A stretch of DNA of 64,000 nt from Brienomyrus brachyistius (Eukaryota > Chordata > Actinopteri > Osteoglossiformes > Mormyridae), in contig NC_064543.1 in the NCBI RefSeq assembly GCF_023856365.1, forward strand, positions 6,589,952-6,653,951, in the 5' to 3' direction. Shown in pieces: positions 48,380 through 60,897 of the stretch. The first letter of the stretch is position 1. Every line of letters starts with the position of its first letter. Made by a program: the position numbers and the translations under genes. A model generated the notes under the pieces. The model worked only from the letters and a program-made list of their open reading frames with translations. It was not told where the DNA came from and ran no database searches.

Positions 48380-49190
48380 AAACCTAACCACCGAAAGTCA
48401 GAACCACCGAACCAGACTTTGCCTGAAGCTACCTTCCAGTTCAAGTTGTTTGTTACAGTAAACATCTCAAGCAGCGCCTGGAAAATATGTAACAGCAGGG
48501 TTTTCACTAAAAATGAATAGAATAATCAATCTCTTGCCGTAATACACTGGAGCAGTTCATTTTGAACCTGAACGTTCTGTGTAAATGGGTAAAAGTTGCG
48601 ATTTGCTTTGGGTAAAAGCATCATCTGGTAAGTCAACCTGTTTTGTCATTTGTAACCTGTTTTGGTGGGTCCTGAAGTTAAGTGTCCTTCCAGAGACACG
48701 AAGCGGTATGTTTACTTACTCTGGCAAAGCTAGCAAACCCATGTTTCCATTGGGATCATAGGATGCCAGGAAAAACAGCCGTCCGGCGCGGCGTTCCCAA
48801 ATGAAGGGAATACATTCCTGCAATTTATTAATTATTCAAAAATGACTACACTGAAAAAATGACAACGGGGAGATCGTTGGATTCGCAGTTTATATACCCT
48901 ACCTGATTATTTTATGTTTCTCCCCTAAACATAATTAAATCTAGTGGAGTTATATTAATCTCAGGAGATGTGTAGTCCTACAAGTTTTGATCACGTTGAG
49001 TGAAATGAATGCCCCTCCCCCGCCAACGTCAAATACTGTCAGTGCGCACTGCGCATACGTTGGGAACTGCAGTCAATTTCCCCGCATTTTTCAACCTTCA
49101 TTTCATGGGAGAAGATTAAGGTCCAGAGGTCTTCTGCAGCCGTAAGACCACTTAGGATTTTAAACGCGGTAAATTATGTTTTTCTTAATG
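48380..49190. other. intergenic DNA, no gene recognised
   Basis: About 0.8 kb with no ORF above 65 codons and no transposon ends visible. Confidence 0.45.
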
Positions 49191-49194
49191 TAAA

Positions 49195-49250
49195 AACATT
49201 GTCAGTCGCTCTGGTTGAAAGTGTCTGCTAAAGCTAATTGGTATTTTCAA
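49195..49250 (+). repeat. SINE/L2-type 3' tail fragment
   Basis: gtcagtcgctctggttgaaa and gtgtctgctaaagc match the common teleost element end (compare 1825-1860 on the opposite strand). Only the tail is present. Confidence 0.55.
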
Positions 49251-49757
49251 GAGAACAGTTTTCTTGAACAACAATGAGTTAAGAATATCACTAGGACTTT
49301 ATGCGGATGATTTTGAAACATGTAACCCTTTAGGCACTTCTAGAAAGAAACACAAGCTTAATGCAGTTTATTGGATACTTGGTAACCTACCGTCTGGTTC
49401 CCACTCATCTTAACCGAAGAACAACAGAGCTTCTTGAATGTCATGTAAAGTTGCCGCAGGAGACTAACAAAAGATGCTTCAGGGTTAAACGAGAGTGCAT
49501 TTTATCTTAACGTCTCTCTTATTTTCATGTTGTCTGCGGCTGTCCCTCTGATCTTGCTCTTGAAGGAATCATACCAGTAGGGCTTTCTTACTGCCTTGAA
49601 TTATTTATATCAAAAGGTTTCTTCACATTAGATGAGCTGATATTGTCCTTTTCCTATAAGTGGACAGATAAAACTAACAAGCCACATGCGATACCAGCAG
49701 GTTTTGTAAGTCGAAAAACCATAGGTGGTAACGCTCATGAAAACAGGAACTTAATAA

Positions 49758-49935
49758 CTGATACTTTATTGATCCCCGTGGGGAAATTGTCTTTACGCCT
49801 CCCTCAACTTGCTCTTTGTGGAGTAAGCTGTCTGCGAAGGGCTGCCACCTGTAGTGGCACCCAGGACGCTGGGGGTTAAGGGCCTCGCTCAAGGAGCAGC
49901 AGACGTGCTGAGGCGGGGTGTGAACCGGTGACCTT
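49758..49935 (-). mobile_element. tRNA-derived SINE (third family), minus orientation
   Basis: Read on the minus strand it has a box B-like ccggttcacaccccgcc, the body motif cttgagcgaggcccttaacc, and the 3' words aatttccccacggggatcaa and ataaagtatc. It lies just before the transposase-like exon at 49960. Confidence 0.65.
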
Positions 49936-49960
49936 CTGAGGTTGCTTCCATTTTTGGTAG

Positions 49961-52005
49961 GACCGCTTATACCAGAAAGTGAGGCAGCATGGTTTGTGCT
50001 CATGGATTTGAAAGAGATTGTTGAACTTGCTGTTGCACCAGCATATACCGATGAATCCATTTCCTACCGTGAATGTAAGATTATTGATCATAGGCAAAGG
50101 TATCAAGAGCAGTTTCCTGGTGTCAGACATCTACGAAAGCATGACTATTTAGAGCACTACCCTCTCACGATCCGTGCTTTTGGTCCTCTTGGCAGACATT
50201 GGACAATGCGCTTTGAGGCCAAACACAGTCTTTTCAAGCAGATTGTTAAACATCCCAGCTGTTTCAGGAACATACCTCTGACCTTAGCTTCAAAACATCA
50301 GCTGATGATTGCCTTCCATCTAAACTCTCCATCTTTTATGGTAAATCTGACCTAGCAGTTTATAATGTGTCCACAGTCCCAGTAGATGTGGTGAAAGACA
50401 AATTGAAAGCTATTTGGCGAGGTGGAGTGATAGACAATAGACCAAAGACCATCCAGGAAGCCATTGATCAAGTAAGAATTTATTCTAAAAAAACAATTAT
50501 ACATTTAATAAAATCATAATAGTGTGACACCACTCCACTTATTTGTCAAGCCTAATCCATTACAATATATGGCATTTTGAGAGGAAAAAAAAAGACTAAT
50601 GAAATAATTGTCTCTTTCCAGAATGATGACACACAATTTGGAAGGGAGCGTGTCATCGAGGGACTCTGAATCTACCTCCATAGGACCCAGCACACATATT
50701 GAGGGAGTAAATGGTATGTACACATCATGTATTGTTGAGCAGAAATTGGGTTGCATTCAGTGTAGTGTTGAGTGTTGTGCAACGCTGATTTGGTAATAAC
50801 CATCTTGTGTACATTAGGGCTGGGTGATATGGGCAAAAAAGTCCTTCTCTTGATATATTTTTTAACTAAATGGCGATATGTGATATATTTCAATATTTCT
50901 ATGAAGTGGGGAAAAAATTAAGAAGGCTGAAGTCCACGACAAATGAATTTATAATTAAAGAGTTTTCAGTAACTGTGCATTAAGGCTTCAGGTTAAGAAC
51001 GCAATGCAGATGTAAGCAGAAACTGACAGGTCTAAGTGCTCTGCAAATGTATTTGAAATTATATGAAAATGTAGTTTACAACACAGATATAAAAATATTG
51101 TAAAATAAAATAGGCATTATTTCATTAAAGAACGGTGTGAGTTTGGGTTTGCTGGTGGATGGACCTTCACATCACTGGCTAGGTTGAGTTTCAACTTGAA
51201 AGCATCACTTTCCATGAGATGTTTGAGATGTAATGTGGACTGAATACAGATAATTAATTTTTGTATTCTAGATACATACTGTTATTACTAGTATTCTGCT
51301 ACATCCCAACCTTGAATTTAGGTCAAGGATCTACTACTCTACATTTTTTTTCCTAAGTACTTACTTAATAAGTACTTGACTACTTATTACAACTTTAAAA
51401 TGTATCTGTTTAAGGTGAAGTTTAACTTGGTTTTCAATAACTGTTGAAAACAGTGTCTTTAATGTAATATTGTGTTTTATACAGTGCTAACACGTAAGTA
51501 TTTAGGCATGTCTGAGTCTGGATATTGACCGTACTTTTTAAAATTGGGAAGAAAAACAGCATTTCAGATTGTGGCTGTACTTAAAAACGTTTGTGTTATG
51601 ATTTTTGTTTGGGAAGATCACCCACCTCCACGTGAGACCATTCCAGACCAATATTCCAAATAAAACGAATAGACGATTGGTTCCTCCAGACTGCAGAGGA
51701 AGCTGTCATCCAGGCGGGTATTGAGGATACCACCGCTGGAATTTTTACCGTCCAGTACAGCGACTCAAGTGAGAGAGAAGACATTGGGATTGTCCTCGAA
51801 GCAGTGCTACAGAGGCTACCAAGCGTGGCATTGGCGACTGCCATGCTATTTGGTCCTATTTCTAACTTGAACCTGGACTGGCCTCATGAACTGAGGTAGA
51901 CCTTTGAGGTGATACAAAAACTTATCATGGAGTTGGAAGACAGCACACTTTCTAAGAGGGCACGGGCTATAGACCTCAAAGTTGGATTTTATTTTTATTC
52001 GTGAT
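49961..52005 (+). pseudogene. decayed multi-exon transposase-like gene of a multicopy fish family
   Basis: Exon 1 (49961-50472, acceptor ttttggtag, donor gtaaga) encodes GPLIPESEAAWFVLMDLKEI, then LRKHDYLEHYPL, FGPLGRHWTMRFEAKHSLFK and LASKHQLMIAFHL. A one-base frameshift near 50330-50340 interrupts it before KLKAIWRGGVID. Exon 2 (50623-50713) is preceded by ctctttccag and followed by gtatgt. A later block (about 51650-52005) encodes AVIQAGIEDTTAGIFTVQYS and MLFGPISNLNLDWPHELR, then an in-frame TAG, then TFEVIQKLIMELE. The K-H-x-Y-L-x-H-Y-P...GP...RFE-x-KH-x-x-FK pattern resembles multicopy transposase-like proteins of fish. The 3' block resembles fish proteins annotated as SAM-domain-like. 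The family name is uncertain. The frameshift and stop indicate a dead copy. Confidence 0.6.
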
Positions 52006-52165
52006 TATATGCTTTTTTTCCGTTTTTAAAGTTTTCATGTGAAATTTTGCAGTTCGTGGTGTTTGTGAATTTCAGAAGTGTGCTGAAAGGTCACTGTAGA
52101 AGGGGGAGTAGATCTGTAATATAAAGAAAACAAGGAATAGTGGGTGAGGTAGGTAGCTTCTACAA

Positions 52166-52350
52166 CAGGGGTGTCAAACTGCAGTCCTGGGGGGCTGGAG
52201 CCCTGTGTAGCTCAGTTCTTTCCCTGTTCCACCACAAATGATTCATCTCAAGAGCTGTGCGGTAATTAGCATAAGGAGGAGAATCAGGTGTGTTAAATGA
52301 GGGGAAACCCAAAAATGTACAGTGCTCCAGCCCCCCAGGACTGGAGTCCT
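52166..52350. mobile_element. palindromic hAT-type MITE
   Basis: It begins caggggtgtcaaactgcagt and cctggggggctggag. The 3' end carries the inverted ctccagccccccagg and actggagtcct. The outermost caccc-ctg of the 3' end is lost or diverged, so no target duplication can be defined. This is a classic teleost hAT-like MITE layout. Confidence 0.7.
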
Positions 52351-52399
52351 TTGTATTACATATCTATTGCAGGTACTGTGTTCACATTAATTACAATTT

Positions 52400-53730
52400 T
52401 TTTTGTGTGTTAGACGCCTACCCCATGCTTCTCATTCTTTTCATTAATTTTATTTAGATTGATTGAGCCACCTGCAATGTTTTTGAACTCTTTTATGCTT
52501 ACAAATAATTGTAATTTTTTATACACCACTGATACAGGGGGAATGAAGCAATTTGTGTTGTACTTTTGAGATTCCTGAAAATAAAAAGGTTGAAGGGTCT
52601 TTGTTAGATAATTTTATAATCTGGTATGTGTGTGTCTGTATTATGTGTGAGCATTTGTAGGCATTTAAGCAATTTTGTGTTTATCAATTTTAGATCAGTT
52701 AATCACTATGTACAATATAGTACTATGTACAATATGTATACTACATTTATATACATTAAAATTTAAAATGTCGTTATCAAATTCTGATTGAATTTTGTAC
52801 AATAAACATTATCAATATTTGTTGAACCATATGGCCCAGTTACGCCCGTGGGTACAGGTATCACTGTGTACTATGTTTGTGGTAGAAATTTATGACACTT
52901 AACTGGTGCTTCGTAATATGACGTCGCTTTATTGCCGAGCTCGGCGGCAACCACTTCGATGACGTCTCCGTGGTAAATGCTCAAAGAACTTAATGGTCCA
53001 ACATAATTTTTATAGGGGTACACAGATAGTTTGCGCCCCCCTCCTCTGAACTAGATCAAACTGGTTAGTGTAGGGTGTGCACTTTGTAGCACATCTGCTT
53101 TATGCAGTTTGCATCTTATGAGTATGAGGCATATGTGTTTTGTACAGCCTTCATCTCATGGGTCTGGCCATCTGCAAGCAGCCCCCTCTTAGCCTTTTGT
53201 GGTTCTCCTGTCCTGTCTATCAAGTGCGTTTTAAACGGACATTTCTGTTCTGTAGGCTGCATTTCTGCTTAATCTAATGAGCACAAAGTTCAAGTACATG
53301 TTTATAATATTGAAGTTAACTCTTAATTCTCCTTAGTGTATTCTTGGGTGCCAGCTGTCCAAAACACACAGGTACCGTTGCACTAATATAAATATATATT
53401 CCAAAGCTGTATATAAAAATATCTGTCTAGTCAGTTTTTCTCTCACAAGATCGCTGCACTTCGCTCTGTAGCCAAACAGATACACGATCATAAAGTGTTT
53501 CTCAATACATAACAGCACTTTGTTTATATTTTGGTCTTGCAGGACAAAGACTGCAGGTTCTAACCTAGATTTTGTTTTTCTTTTTTTTTGGGGGGGGGGG
53601 GGGGGGCGGGAGTGGGTGAATGTTTTTCTCTATTTTGGCATGGGATTCCCTCTGAGTAACCCGATTTCCACAGTCTAAGCAAGTGGCCAGGTTATACAAC
53701 TCTATGTTGGAGTGCAGGCCCAACAGGGCA
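52400..53730. other. AT-rich DNA, no gene recognised
   Basis: About 1.3 kb, with a T/G homopolymer junction at about 53581-53607. No ORF resembles a protein. Confidence 0.5.
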
Positions 53731-53735
53731 GTGGC

Positions 53736-53820
53736 CTTGTACCCTGTACTTCCCCGTTTGAGGGGAAAAAAGTACCAATTTGTACATCTGAGAGTAGGAT
53801 TACTGGGGCTATACCCTTCT
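53736..53820 (-). mobile_element. MITE half, interrupted by the LINE (left piece)
   Basis: The minus-strand words agccccagt and acaaattggtacttttttcc match the 3' half of the MITE at 48271-48370. The matching other half lies on the far side of the LINE at 57458-57596 in the same orientation. Confidence 0.6.
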
Positions 53821-56800
53821 AGACATCTTCTAGACATTCAGAGCGGACACTGGTGCGATTTGCTGCCACTGCTCTCCGGTAATAAATGAACTGCAATTGA
53901 ACTATTGATTTGGCTAATTTTAATCGAGCTCCAATTAATTAATTTTTTTATTTTTTTTAATGTTTATGATACTTTTTTGAATATTGCGGTTACACTGATG
54001 CTGGCGAATGCTGTGACTTGGTCTGGAGATCACAACGCTGGCCCAAGGTGCTACCGCTGTCCTCCGCAGATACTCCAACGCCGGTGAACGCTGGTGCGAC
54101 TTACTGCGGCTGTTTTATAGCGGATGACCCGGTTTGCCCGAGTTTTGTTCACGATGTGGACTGTCAGGATGTACACCTGCTCCGCGATCGTCTGGTCTCC
54201 CCTGCTGCTTGTGCACCAACCTGCAACACGGTTACTCCAATACTCAGCTGCAGAGCTTCTCCGACTGTGCTGCCGCCAGTCGGCGCCTCCGCCGGCTGTA
54301 CTACATCGTCACCTGGACATTATATTCCAGCCTCGCCGGAGATATATTCACCGTGAGTCCCGTCGGAATATTCTCCAATACACCTCGGCTACAATAAGGT
54401 CTTTCTGGTCTGCTTCATGTCGCCCTCCACGCAGCACTGGTAGGGTTATCGACCACAGCCCGCTAGTCAGCCCAGCCCGGTTGGCTGCCACTGCTGTTGA
54501 AAGCAACTCCACCGTTGTCAACTTTGGTCTACTGAACATCCACCAAGGGGCCTCTTATCAAGGATCTCCTCACAGACCGTAAGTTTCACTTTCTCTGTCT
54601 AACTGAGACTTGGCAACAACCCAATGACTTTTCCGAACTTAATGAATCCACTCCACCGGTTTGTTACCTATAAGCCTCGCAACTCAGGCGGGGATGGGGG
54701 TCTCCCGATAATTTATTGTGAGAATTGGAGAGTCTCAACTGCATGGAACTATTCCAACTATTATTGCAACCGTGTATCGGCCTCCAAAACCGGATATTGA
54801 TTTTTTTAAATGATTTTGCTGCCCTGTTAGCACACCTCTCCACTCTTTCGGCAAACATTTTACTGCTGGGATATTTTAACATTCATACTGATAGCATTAA
54901 CAACTCTTTTACCAAAGACTTTACATCCAGCCTCGAGAGCTTTGGTTTCCAGCAGTACACTAAAATGCCCACTCATTCCAAGGGTCATGTTTTGGGCCTA
55001 ATCTGCTAATCTGCTGTTCTGGAGTTTTTCCTACTCTTTCTGCAGCAGATCCACTCCCTATTACGGATTGCCTCCTCCTTTCATTTAATCTCAGACTCTC
55101 CCTTACCAATGTAAAGCTCCCCCGTTTAATTTCCTTCCGTAACATTAAAGATATTAACCTTTTCATCCTCTCCTCTAGTATTAACTCCTTCATTGACACT
55201 CATAGCTACAGTGGAAGAGCTGGTCTCACACTACTGTGTAATGCTAGCCTTCAATGTATTCTTAACTATCTTGCTGCATTAAAAACCAGATCAGTTTCTT
55301 TCTCCTATTCCGCCTCCTGGTTTATGCATGAACTTCCACTAATGAAAGCCAAAGGACGGCAACTTGAGCGACTCTACAGGAAGACTGGACTACTTCCTCT
55401 CAAAGGCATGTACGATAGCCACACATTACATTATAAGGACTGTATCACTCAAGCTAAACCCAACTGTTACTCTGGAATAATCTGTTCAAATGCAGGCAAT
55501 ACTAGGTCATTGTTTTCAGTGGTTAAGAATAGCATTCAACCCCTGGATGCTCTACCATCTCACTTACAGTCACCTGCTTTCTGTAATTCTCTCGTCATTT
55601 TTTGCAGAAAAAATTCTGAATATTCAGTCTTGGTCCACAGTCCACTCTTAGTAACCTACCTGAACTTTCTCCACCATCTCGCTCTTTTTTGTCCTTCCAG
55701 CTTCCTACCATGTCAGAAATCTCAGATCTTATACATAAGTCTAAGTCATCTACCTGTAAGCTCGGCCCCCTCCCTACACCTCTCGTTAAAGCTTGCCTCC
55801 CTTTGGTCCCTCATTCCTGCTATTTTTCATTCCACTCTTCTACGGAAACTGTACTACCATCTTTGAAAACTGCTGCTACAACCCCAATATTGAAACCACC
55901 TGCTGCAGATCCTTCTCATTTTAATAACCTATGTCCTATTTCTAATTTACCCTTCATTTCCAAAATTCTTGAAAAACAGTAGCTACTCAAATCCATTCTC
56001 ATCTATCACGTAACAACCTTTATGAGCAGTTTCAGTCGGGCTTTCGTCCCCTTCATAGTACAGAAACTGCTCTGGTAAAAATGACCAATGACCTCCTTAC
56101 AGCAGCCGATTCTGGTTCACTGTCCAGTCTCATTCTTCTTGATCTGAGTGCAGCCTTCGATACAATTTGCCGTATCGCCCTTCTTAACAGGCTATCCTCC
56201 ATCGGCATTACCCACACTCCCTTTGACTGGTTCAGATCCTATCTGTCACACCGTACTCAGTTCATACAACTTAAGTCTTTTACATCCCAGTTTTATTCTG
56301 TTACCTTAGCAGTACCCCAGGGCTCTGTCCTGGGGCCTCTCCTTTTCATTATTTATCTTCTACTTGGTAATATCCCTCCGTCAATACAATATTAATTTTC
56401 ACTGTTATGCAGATGACACCCAGTGCTACCTCACTTGTAAGCCCACTTCCAATCTTCCTCCCTCCTGCCTTACTGATTGTAAAGAATGAAGTAAAATGTT
56501 GGTTCTCTTCAAATTTTCTTAAACTAAACAGTGATAAAACTGAGGTACTCCTCATTGGCACTAAAACAACATTATCCAAAATCAGCAGTTTTACCTTTGA
56601 CATTGATAACTGCTCCATTTCCCCTTCTCCACAGGTTAAGAGTCTGGGTGTCATCTTAACACCCTCTCCTTTCAGTCCCGTGTTAATAATATCACCCGGT
56701 CTGCATATTTCCATCTCCGTAATATCAACCGTCTTCGCCCCTCCCTCACCCCCCAGGCTGCTGTTCTTCTTCATAGTCTCATTACCTCTCGGTTGGATTA

Positions 56801-57405
56801 TTATAATTCCCTCCTCTTAGTTCTTCCCCGAAAAATGCTTCACAAATTACAACTCACTCAAAACTCGGCCGCTCGGATCATTAGCGGGACACCCATCTTG
56901 CTGCAGCTTCACTGGCTCCCGGTCAAGTTTCGTATCGAATTCAAAACCCTTGTCTTAACGTTCAAGGCCATTCCCAACCTGGCACCTCCGTACCTGCATG
57001 ATCTCCTTCACGTTGCTACCTCCTCCCGCACCCTCAGATCATCATCCTCTATTGACTTCGCTGTTCCCTCTGTCCGTCTCACCACCATGGGGTACAGAGC
57101 CTTCAGTCGCTCTGCCCCACGGCCCTGAAGCTCACTCCCACCAGACATCAGAAACATCAACTCACTTACACTTTTTAAATCTGCCCTTAAAACCCATCTT
57201 TTCAAATTAGCATTTTCTCTCTAATATTCTATATATTTATTTATTGTTATTGTTATTACAGTAATCTTTATGAAACTCGTTTTATTCTATATTCTCTGTA
57301 TTTTATGGCTCTATGCTTTATTGTCCTTGGGTGCTAGAAAGGAACCTTTTAAATAAAATGTATTATTATTATTATTTTATTATTTTTTATTATTAATATT
57401 ATTAG

Positions 57406-57438
<33 letters not shown>

Positions 57439-57457
57439 TTATTATTATTATTATTAT
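53821..57457 (+). mobile_element. L2-like non-LTR retrotransposon, about 3.6 kb, inactivated
   Basis: An endonuclease remnant begins near 54513 (FGLLNIHQG; in another frame LCLTETWQQPNDF). The reverse transcriptase follows: PISNLPFISKILEKQ near 55930, the motif A region ILLDLSAAFDT near 56132, motif [16 protein letters not shown] near 56310, YADD at 56406-56417, and [12 protein letters not shown] near 56527. The C-terminal region [16 protein letters not shown] through [20 protein letters not shown] runs to about 57128. A 3' UTR then ends in an (att)n tail. Several frameshifts and stops separate these blocks, including one around YADD. The L2-like assignment is from motif wording. Confidence 0.85.
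57362..57457. repeat. (ATT)n tail of the LINE
   Basis: About 95 bp of att/tat repeats end the LINE and run directly into taccctcaagggtctg of the interrupted MITE. Confidence 0.85.
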
Positions 57458-57596
57458 TACCCTCAAGGGTCTGTCAACTGCACCCTAGCTGGAGGTAACT
57501 GTAGATTTTAAGGTACAGAAATGAGGAGCATTTTTGTACCATTGGGGTACATTAATGATGTTGGTACCAGGGCTGTACCCTTTCTCTGACAGCGTA
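57458..57596 (-). mobile_element. MITE half, interrupted by the LINE (right piece)
   Basis: On the minus strand it starts gtacgctgtcagagaaaggg, continues tacagccctggtacc, and ends agctagggtgcagttgacag and acccttgagggta, which matches the body of the copy at 48271. Together with 53736-53820 it makes one element split by the LINE. Confidence 0.65.
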
Positions 57597-57599
57597 CTG

Positions 57600-58640
57600 A
57601 CTGCCGCCCTTCTTTGGCTCTTCATGTGCTGCAGGGATCCTGGAAGATTAACCCGTCAGTTATAATTCTGCAAGATTATGCAGATGCTTAAGTAGTAGAT
57701 TACGACCCTTAAAATATTATGTAATCATGTAAAAAGAAATGCTTTCTAAAAATAATACCAGCCTCTTATATTCAGCTCTGTCAAAGAAGTCTGCTCCCAT
57801 TCACACAAATGCAATCACTGTAACCAGAAAGTGAATGTTATGAAATGATTTTCGACGCATCAGTAGAGTTCTGACGAAATGGGATGAAGCTCACGCGCCC
57901 GTCGCGATCCGCGTTTTGTCCTCGCGTTGGCAAGGACGTGAAGAATAAAGCTTTAGGTCCTACGGCTTTTGACAGGTCCAGGTCTGTCACCACCAAAGAA
58001 AGAATCCCCCCCCCCCCCCCCCCCCCAACCAAACTTTGTCTGCGAGTATCCAGTATTGATATGCACAGTATCATCTTATGTTAACGGCGACCTCTATGTT
58101 TCATCATGGGGAATGCCTTAGAGAAATAAAATGCTTTTCAATGCTTGGTCTTTATCTAGTGGGAGACCTACCTGTCTACTTTTTAAAATTGCACCCCGAA
58201 GTTAAATACGAGAATCGAGTTCCGTATTATAAGGTGGGGCGGGGGGATATGACAAATAAATTAAATCTGGTCGATTTCATATTTTAGTGTTTATCGGACT
58301 TGGGCACGTTTTTTTTACAATAAACCAGCAATGCTTCGAATACAAATTATTGGACTCAAATCAAAACATAAGAAAAAAAAACTAAATAAAACCCCAGAAA
58401 GGTAAAGCATAACATATGATGGCATATTTCAAGAATAGCATATTCTTCGTGTTTTCCTGTACAATCGATATAAACCTATCCATATAGTACTTACATTTAA
58501 CTCCGCTTCATCAGACCCGACAGTTACGGGTGGATACCGGGCTGTCATGTTATGTCATCTTATGGATACCCAATATTTGTTGCAAAGAACATGTCTTTAT
58601 AATCTCGCGCATTAATGCAATACGTTTATACCGATGTAGC
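57600..58640. other. DNA without recognised gene
   Basis: About 1 kb with a C-run at 58007-58026. No exon or transposon end was recognised. Confidence 0.5.
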
Positions 58641-58800
58641 CTACATTTTCCCCGAAAACAGAAAGGAGTTAGAGGAAGATACGGCGGTGAACTTGGAAAA
58701 GTGTTGAGATAAGCGTCTGCCGGAGCGATCCTGCTGCACCGGGCGTGGTTTACGCAGCTCTTGTAAACAGAGCCACCCGAGCCAGACCGGCAGCGAAGGT

Positions 58801-58960
58801 ACGTATAAATAAGCGCGCCTACTCCCTGCTCCATCAGAGCCGCCACATGAGCGCTGCTTCCCCGGCATCTCAGCCCGGTATTCAGTCGCATGGGACTGTC
58901 ACTTCTCGGGGAGAGCCGACCAGGGTTTCGTAACATTACAGGTTGGTGAGATCGCATACT
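58801..58960 (+). promoter_or_regulatory. candidate TATA promoter with short downstream ORF
   Basis: tataaata at 58804-58811 sits in a GC-richer, CpG-containing patch (cgtataaataagcgcgcc). A start about 30 bp downstream would precede an ATG at 58848 that opens a 28-codon frame (MSAASPASQPGIQSHG...). No known first exon could be recognised, so promoter function is inferred only from composition and the TATA box. Confidence 0.3.
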
Positions 58961-59617
58961 TGTCCGTCGCCTTGTGGATTCTTAAGCGACTCGGGACTTA
59001 CTCCTGCAAAGATGCTTCTTGGTACGGTTCTGTTTTAAAGCCAGGTGCATAAAAAAGGGGGATACTGTTTGGTTACGGCTTTCCTCCCGCTGTGTAATGG
59101 GAGTTCTGTGGGCTTCGTAAGAATAACAGATCCTTCTAAATCTGTACGAGAGGCGCACGCGTGAGGTCATCAATTATATTCCTGTCTGGATTTTTGCGCT
59201 CATTTAAATATGTTATTTGAATTAAAAAAAAACAATTAGACTGTTCTCACAAATACACCACGTTTGTCTAGTTTACAACAGGTGACATTACACGGAACTA
59301 CAAGTTAATAGTTGTGCAAAGCATTGCTACGGGCATAGTTTTAAACCACAAGAATCATACGTGTAAGTTTACCGGTTTACCTTAACGCAGTTAAATGAAT
59401 GGAGCAATCTAATGCCCGGTATGGTAATGCGTAAGGTGATGTGACAGTTCACGGGAGCGCGCTGGCTTCCTGGCTGTCAACGTGGACGGCTTCAGAGCTG
59501 CAAATAGAGCTGATGGAAATGTGTGTGTCTTCACAATAAAACAGGAGTTATTTAATTTTATGTTTTTTTTTTCCCAGTGGTAGTTTGCAAAGCCGCTACC
59601 TATCCGCGAACCGCTTA

Positions 59618-59721
59618 AATGGTATAAAAGAAGCGACGCAGAACTGCGCGGGGGCCAGCAATCCGCCGAACTGCCACCCGCAATAAAACATACGGACACA
59701 CAGTTTCCTGTCTCCTATCAG
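59618..59721 (+). promoter_or_regulatory. candidate TATA promoter with possible first exon and donor
   Basis: tataaaag at 59623-59630 is followed about 25-30 bp on by a GC-rich stretch (aactgcgcgggggccagc). The segment to 59721 ends ctcctatcag before gtctgt, a plausible splice donor. There is no ATG in the putative exon, so it would be a 5' UTR exon. It might serve the unrecognised exon at 62442 on the same strand, but this link is inference. Confidence 0.35.
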
Positions 59722-59729
59722 GTCTGTAT

Positions 59730-60890
59730 ATTATTTCCTTGCTGTTGTGATTCGTTTCATATTTCGCTATGGAATTACATTAGACTTTGTTCTAAACAGA
59801 GGAAGCGTAAAATGACCCACACCAGCGCTGCTGTTCTGTGGATATTAAGAATCTGTGTAGGAAATAACACCGGCGGAATCCGATCCTTTTAAGATGTACT
59901 GTCTTTCACGATGTTTCAGCAGAAAGAAATTGTTCTGGATATAAGATGAAAATAATAATAAAAAAAAACAAGCAGAAAATAAAATGTGAACTATATACTG
60001 CTTGCATGGTAGCAGACTGAAGCAGCTTTGGTAAGGCGTGACACTGGGTAGACGATTGTAAAAGAGATCCATTTTTCCTTTTTGAATTTGATAAGGTGGA
60101 TTTAGTGAAGAAATATACCTTTTTAATGGAAATTGCTACCTGAACCTTATGCCTTTTAGATTTTCCTTTATAGCGCCGTGGAACGGGACAATTTTTGGCA
60201 TAGGGTTTGAAGAGGTGCCTTTGAACAAACGTGTCAAATGAGAAAAAAAACTTTCAGTATCACATAAAAAATTATACCGTGAGAATGCTGGTGATTGTTG
60301 CAGGTTGGAATTGAAAGAGCTGATTTTCGCGGCTGAATCTAAAAAAAATACTTCTTGTTATCGATGGGCAGCTTAAGCAGTTAACGCAGAGACGCTGGTG
60401 TCCCGACGTAACTGCATTTTAGGGTGACCATGGACAGCTCCCATTCGGCCGTGTTTTTTTCCTAACCAATGTTATTAAGAAGGTGTTTTGTTAATCAGAC
60501 GATGGTTATTTGAAGGTTGTTAAGTTCTTCGCTTACACCTGAGCACCGAAAATCACGAAGTTTCAAAGAGCAGTCTAGTCCTGGCTTTATTAAGGGTTAA
60601 ATTCTATCAGATGCATACTCTTTAATTTGTCACATTTGGACATTTCCCCTGAATCAGTGAGAGTCAAACTTCAAACAAAAGGTTTCCTATTCATTAAGTG
60701 ATTCTCCTGAAGGGATTCTCTTTTGAAGTGATTTCTGTCTGTCTTTTTTTGGTGAATAGTCCTTTGGGCTTTTGAACATTCTGTGAATGCCAAATTCTCC
60801 AAACTTATTTAAACGTTTAAAGTTTCTTTTTTTTAAAAAAAAAAAAAAAGAAAACACAAGTACTATTTTTCCCCATCAAATTAGAAGCTT
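59730..60890. other. DNA without recognised gene
   Basis: About 1.2 kb, AT-rich, ending in an A/T homopolymer at 60827-60850. No exon or transposon end was recognised. Confidence 0.5.
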
Positions 60891-60897
60891 AATGTTA

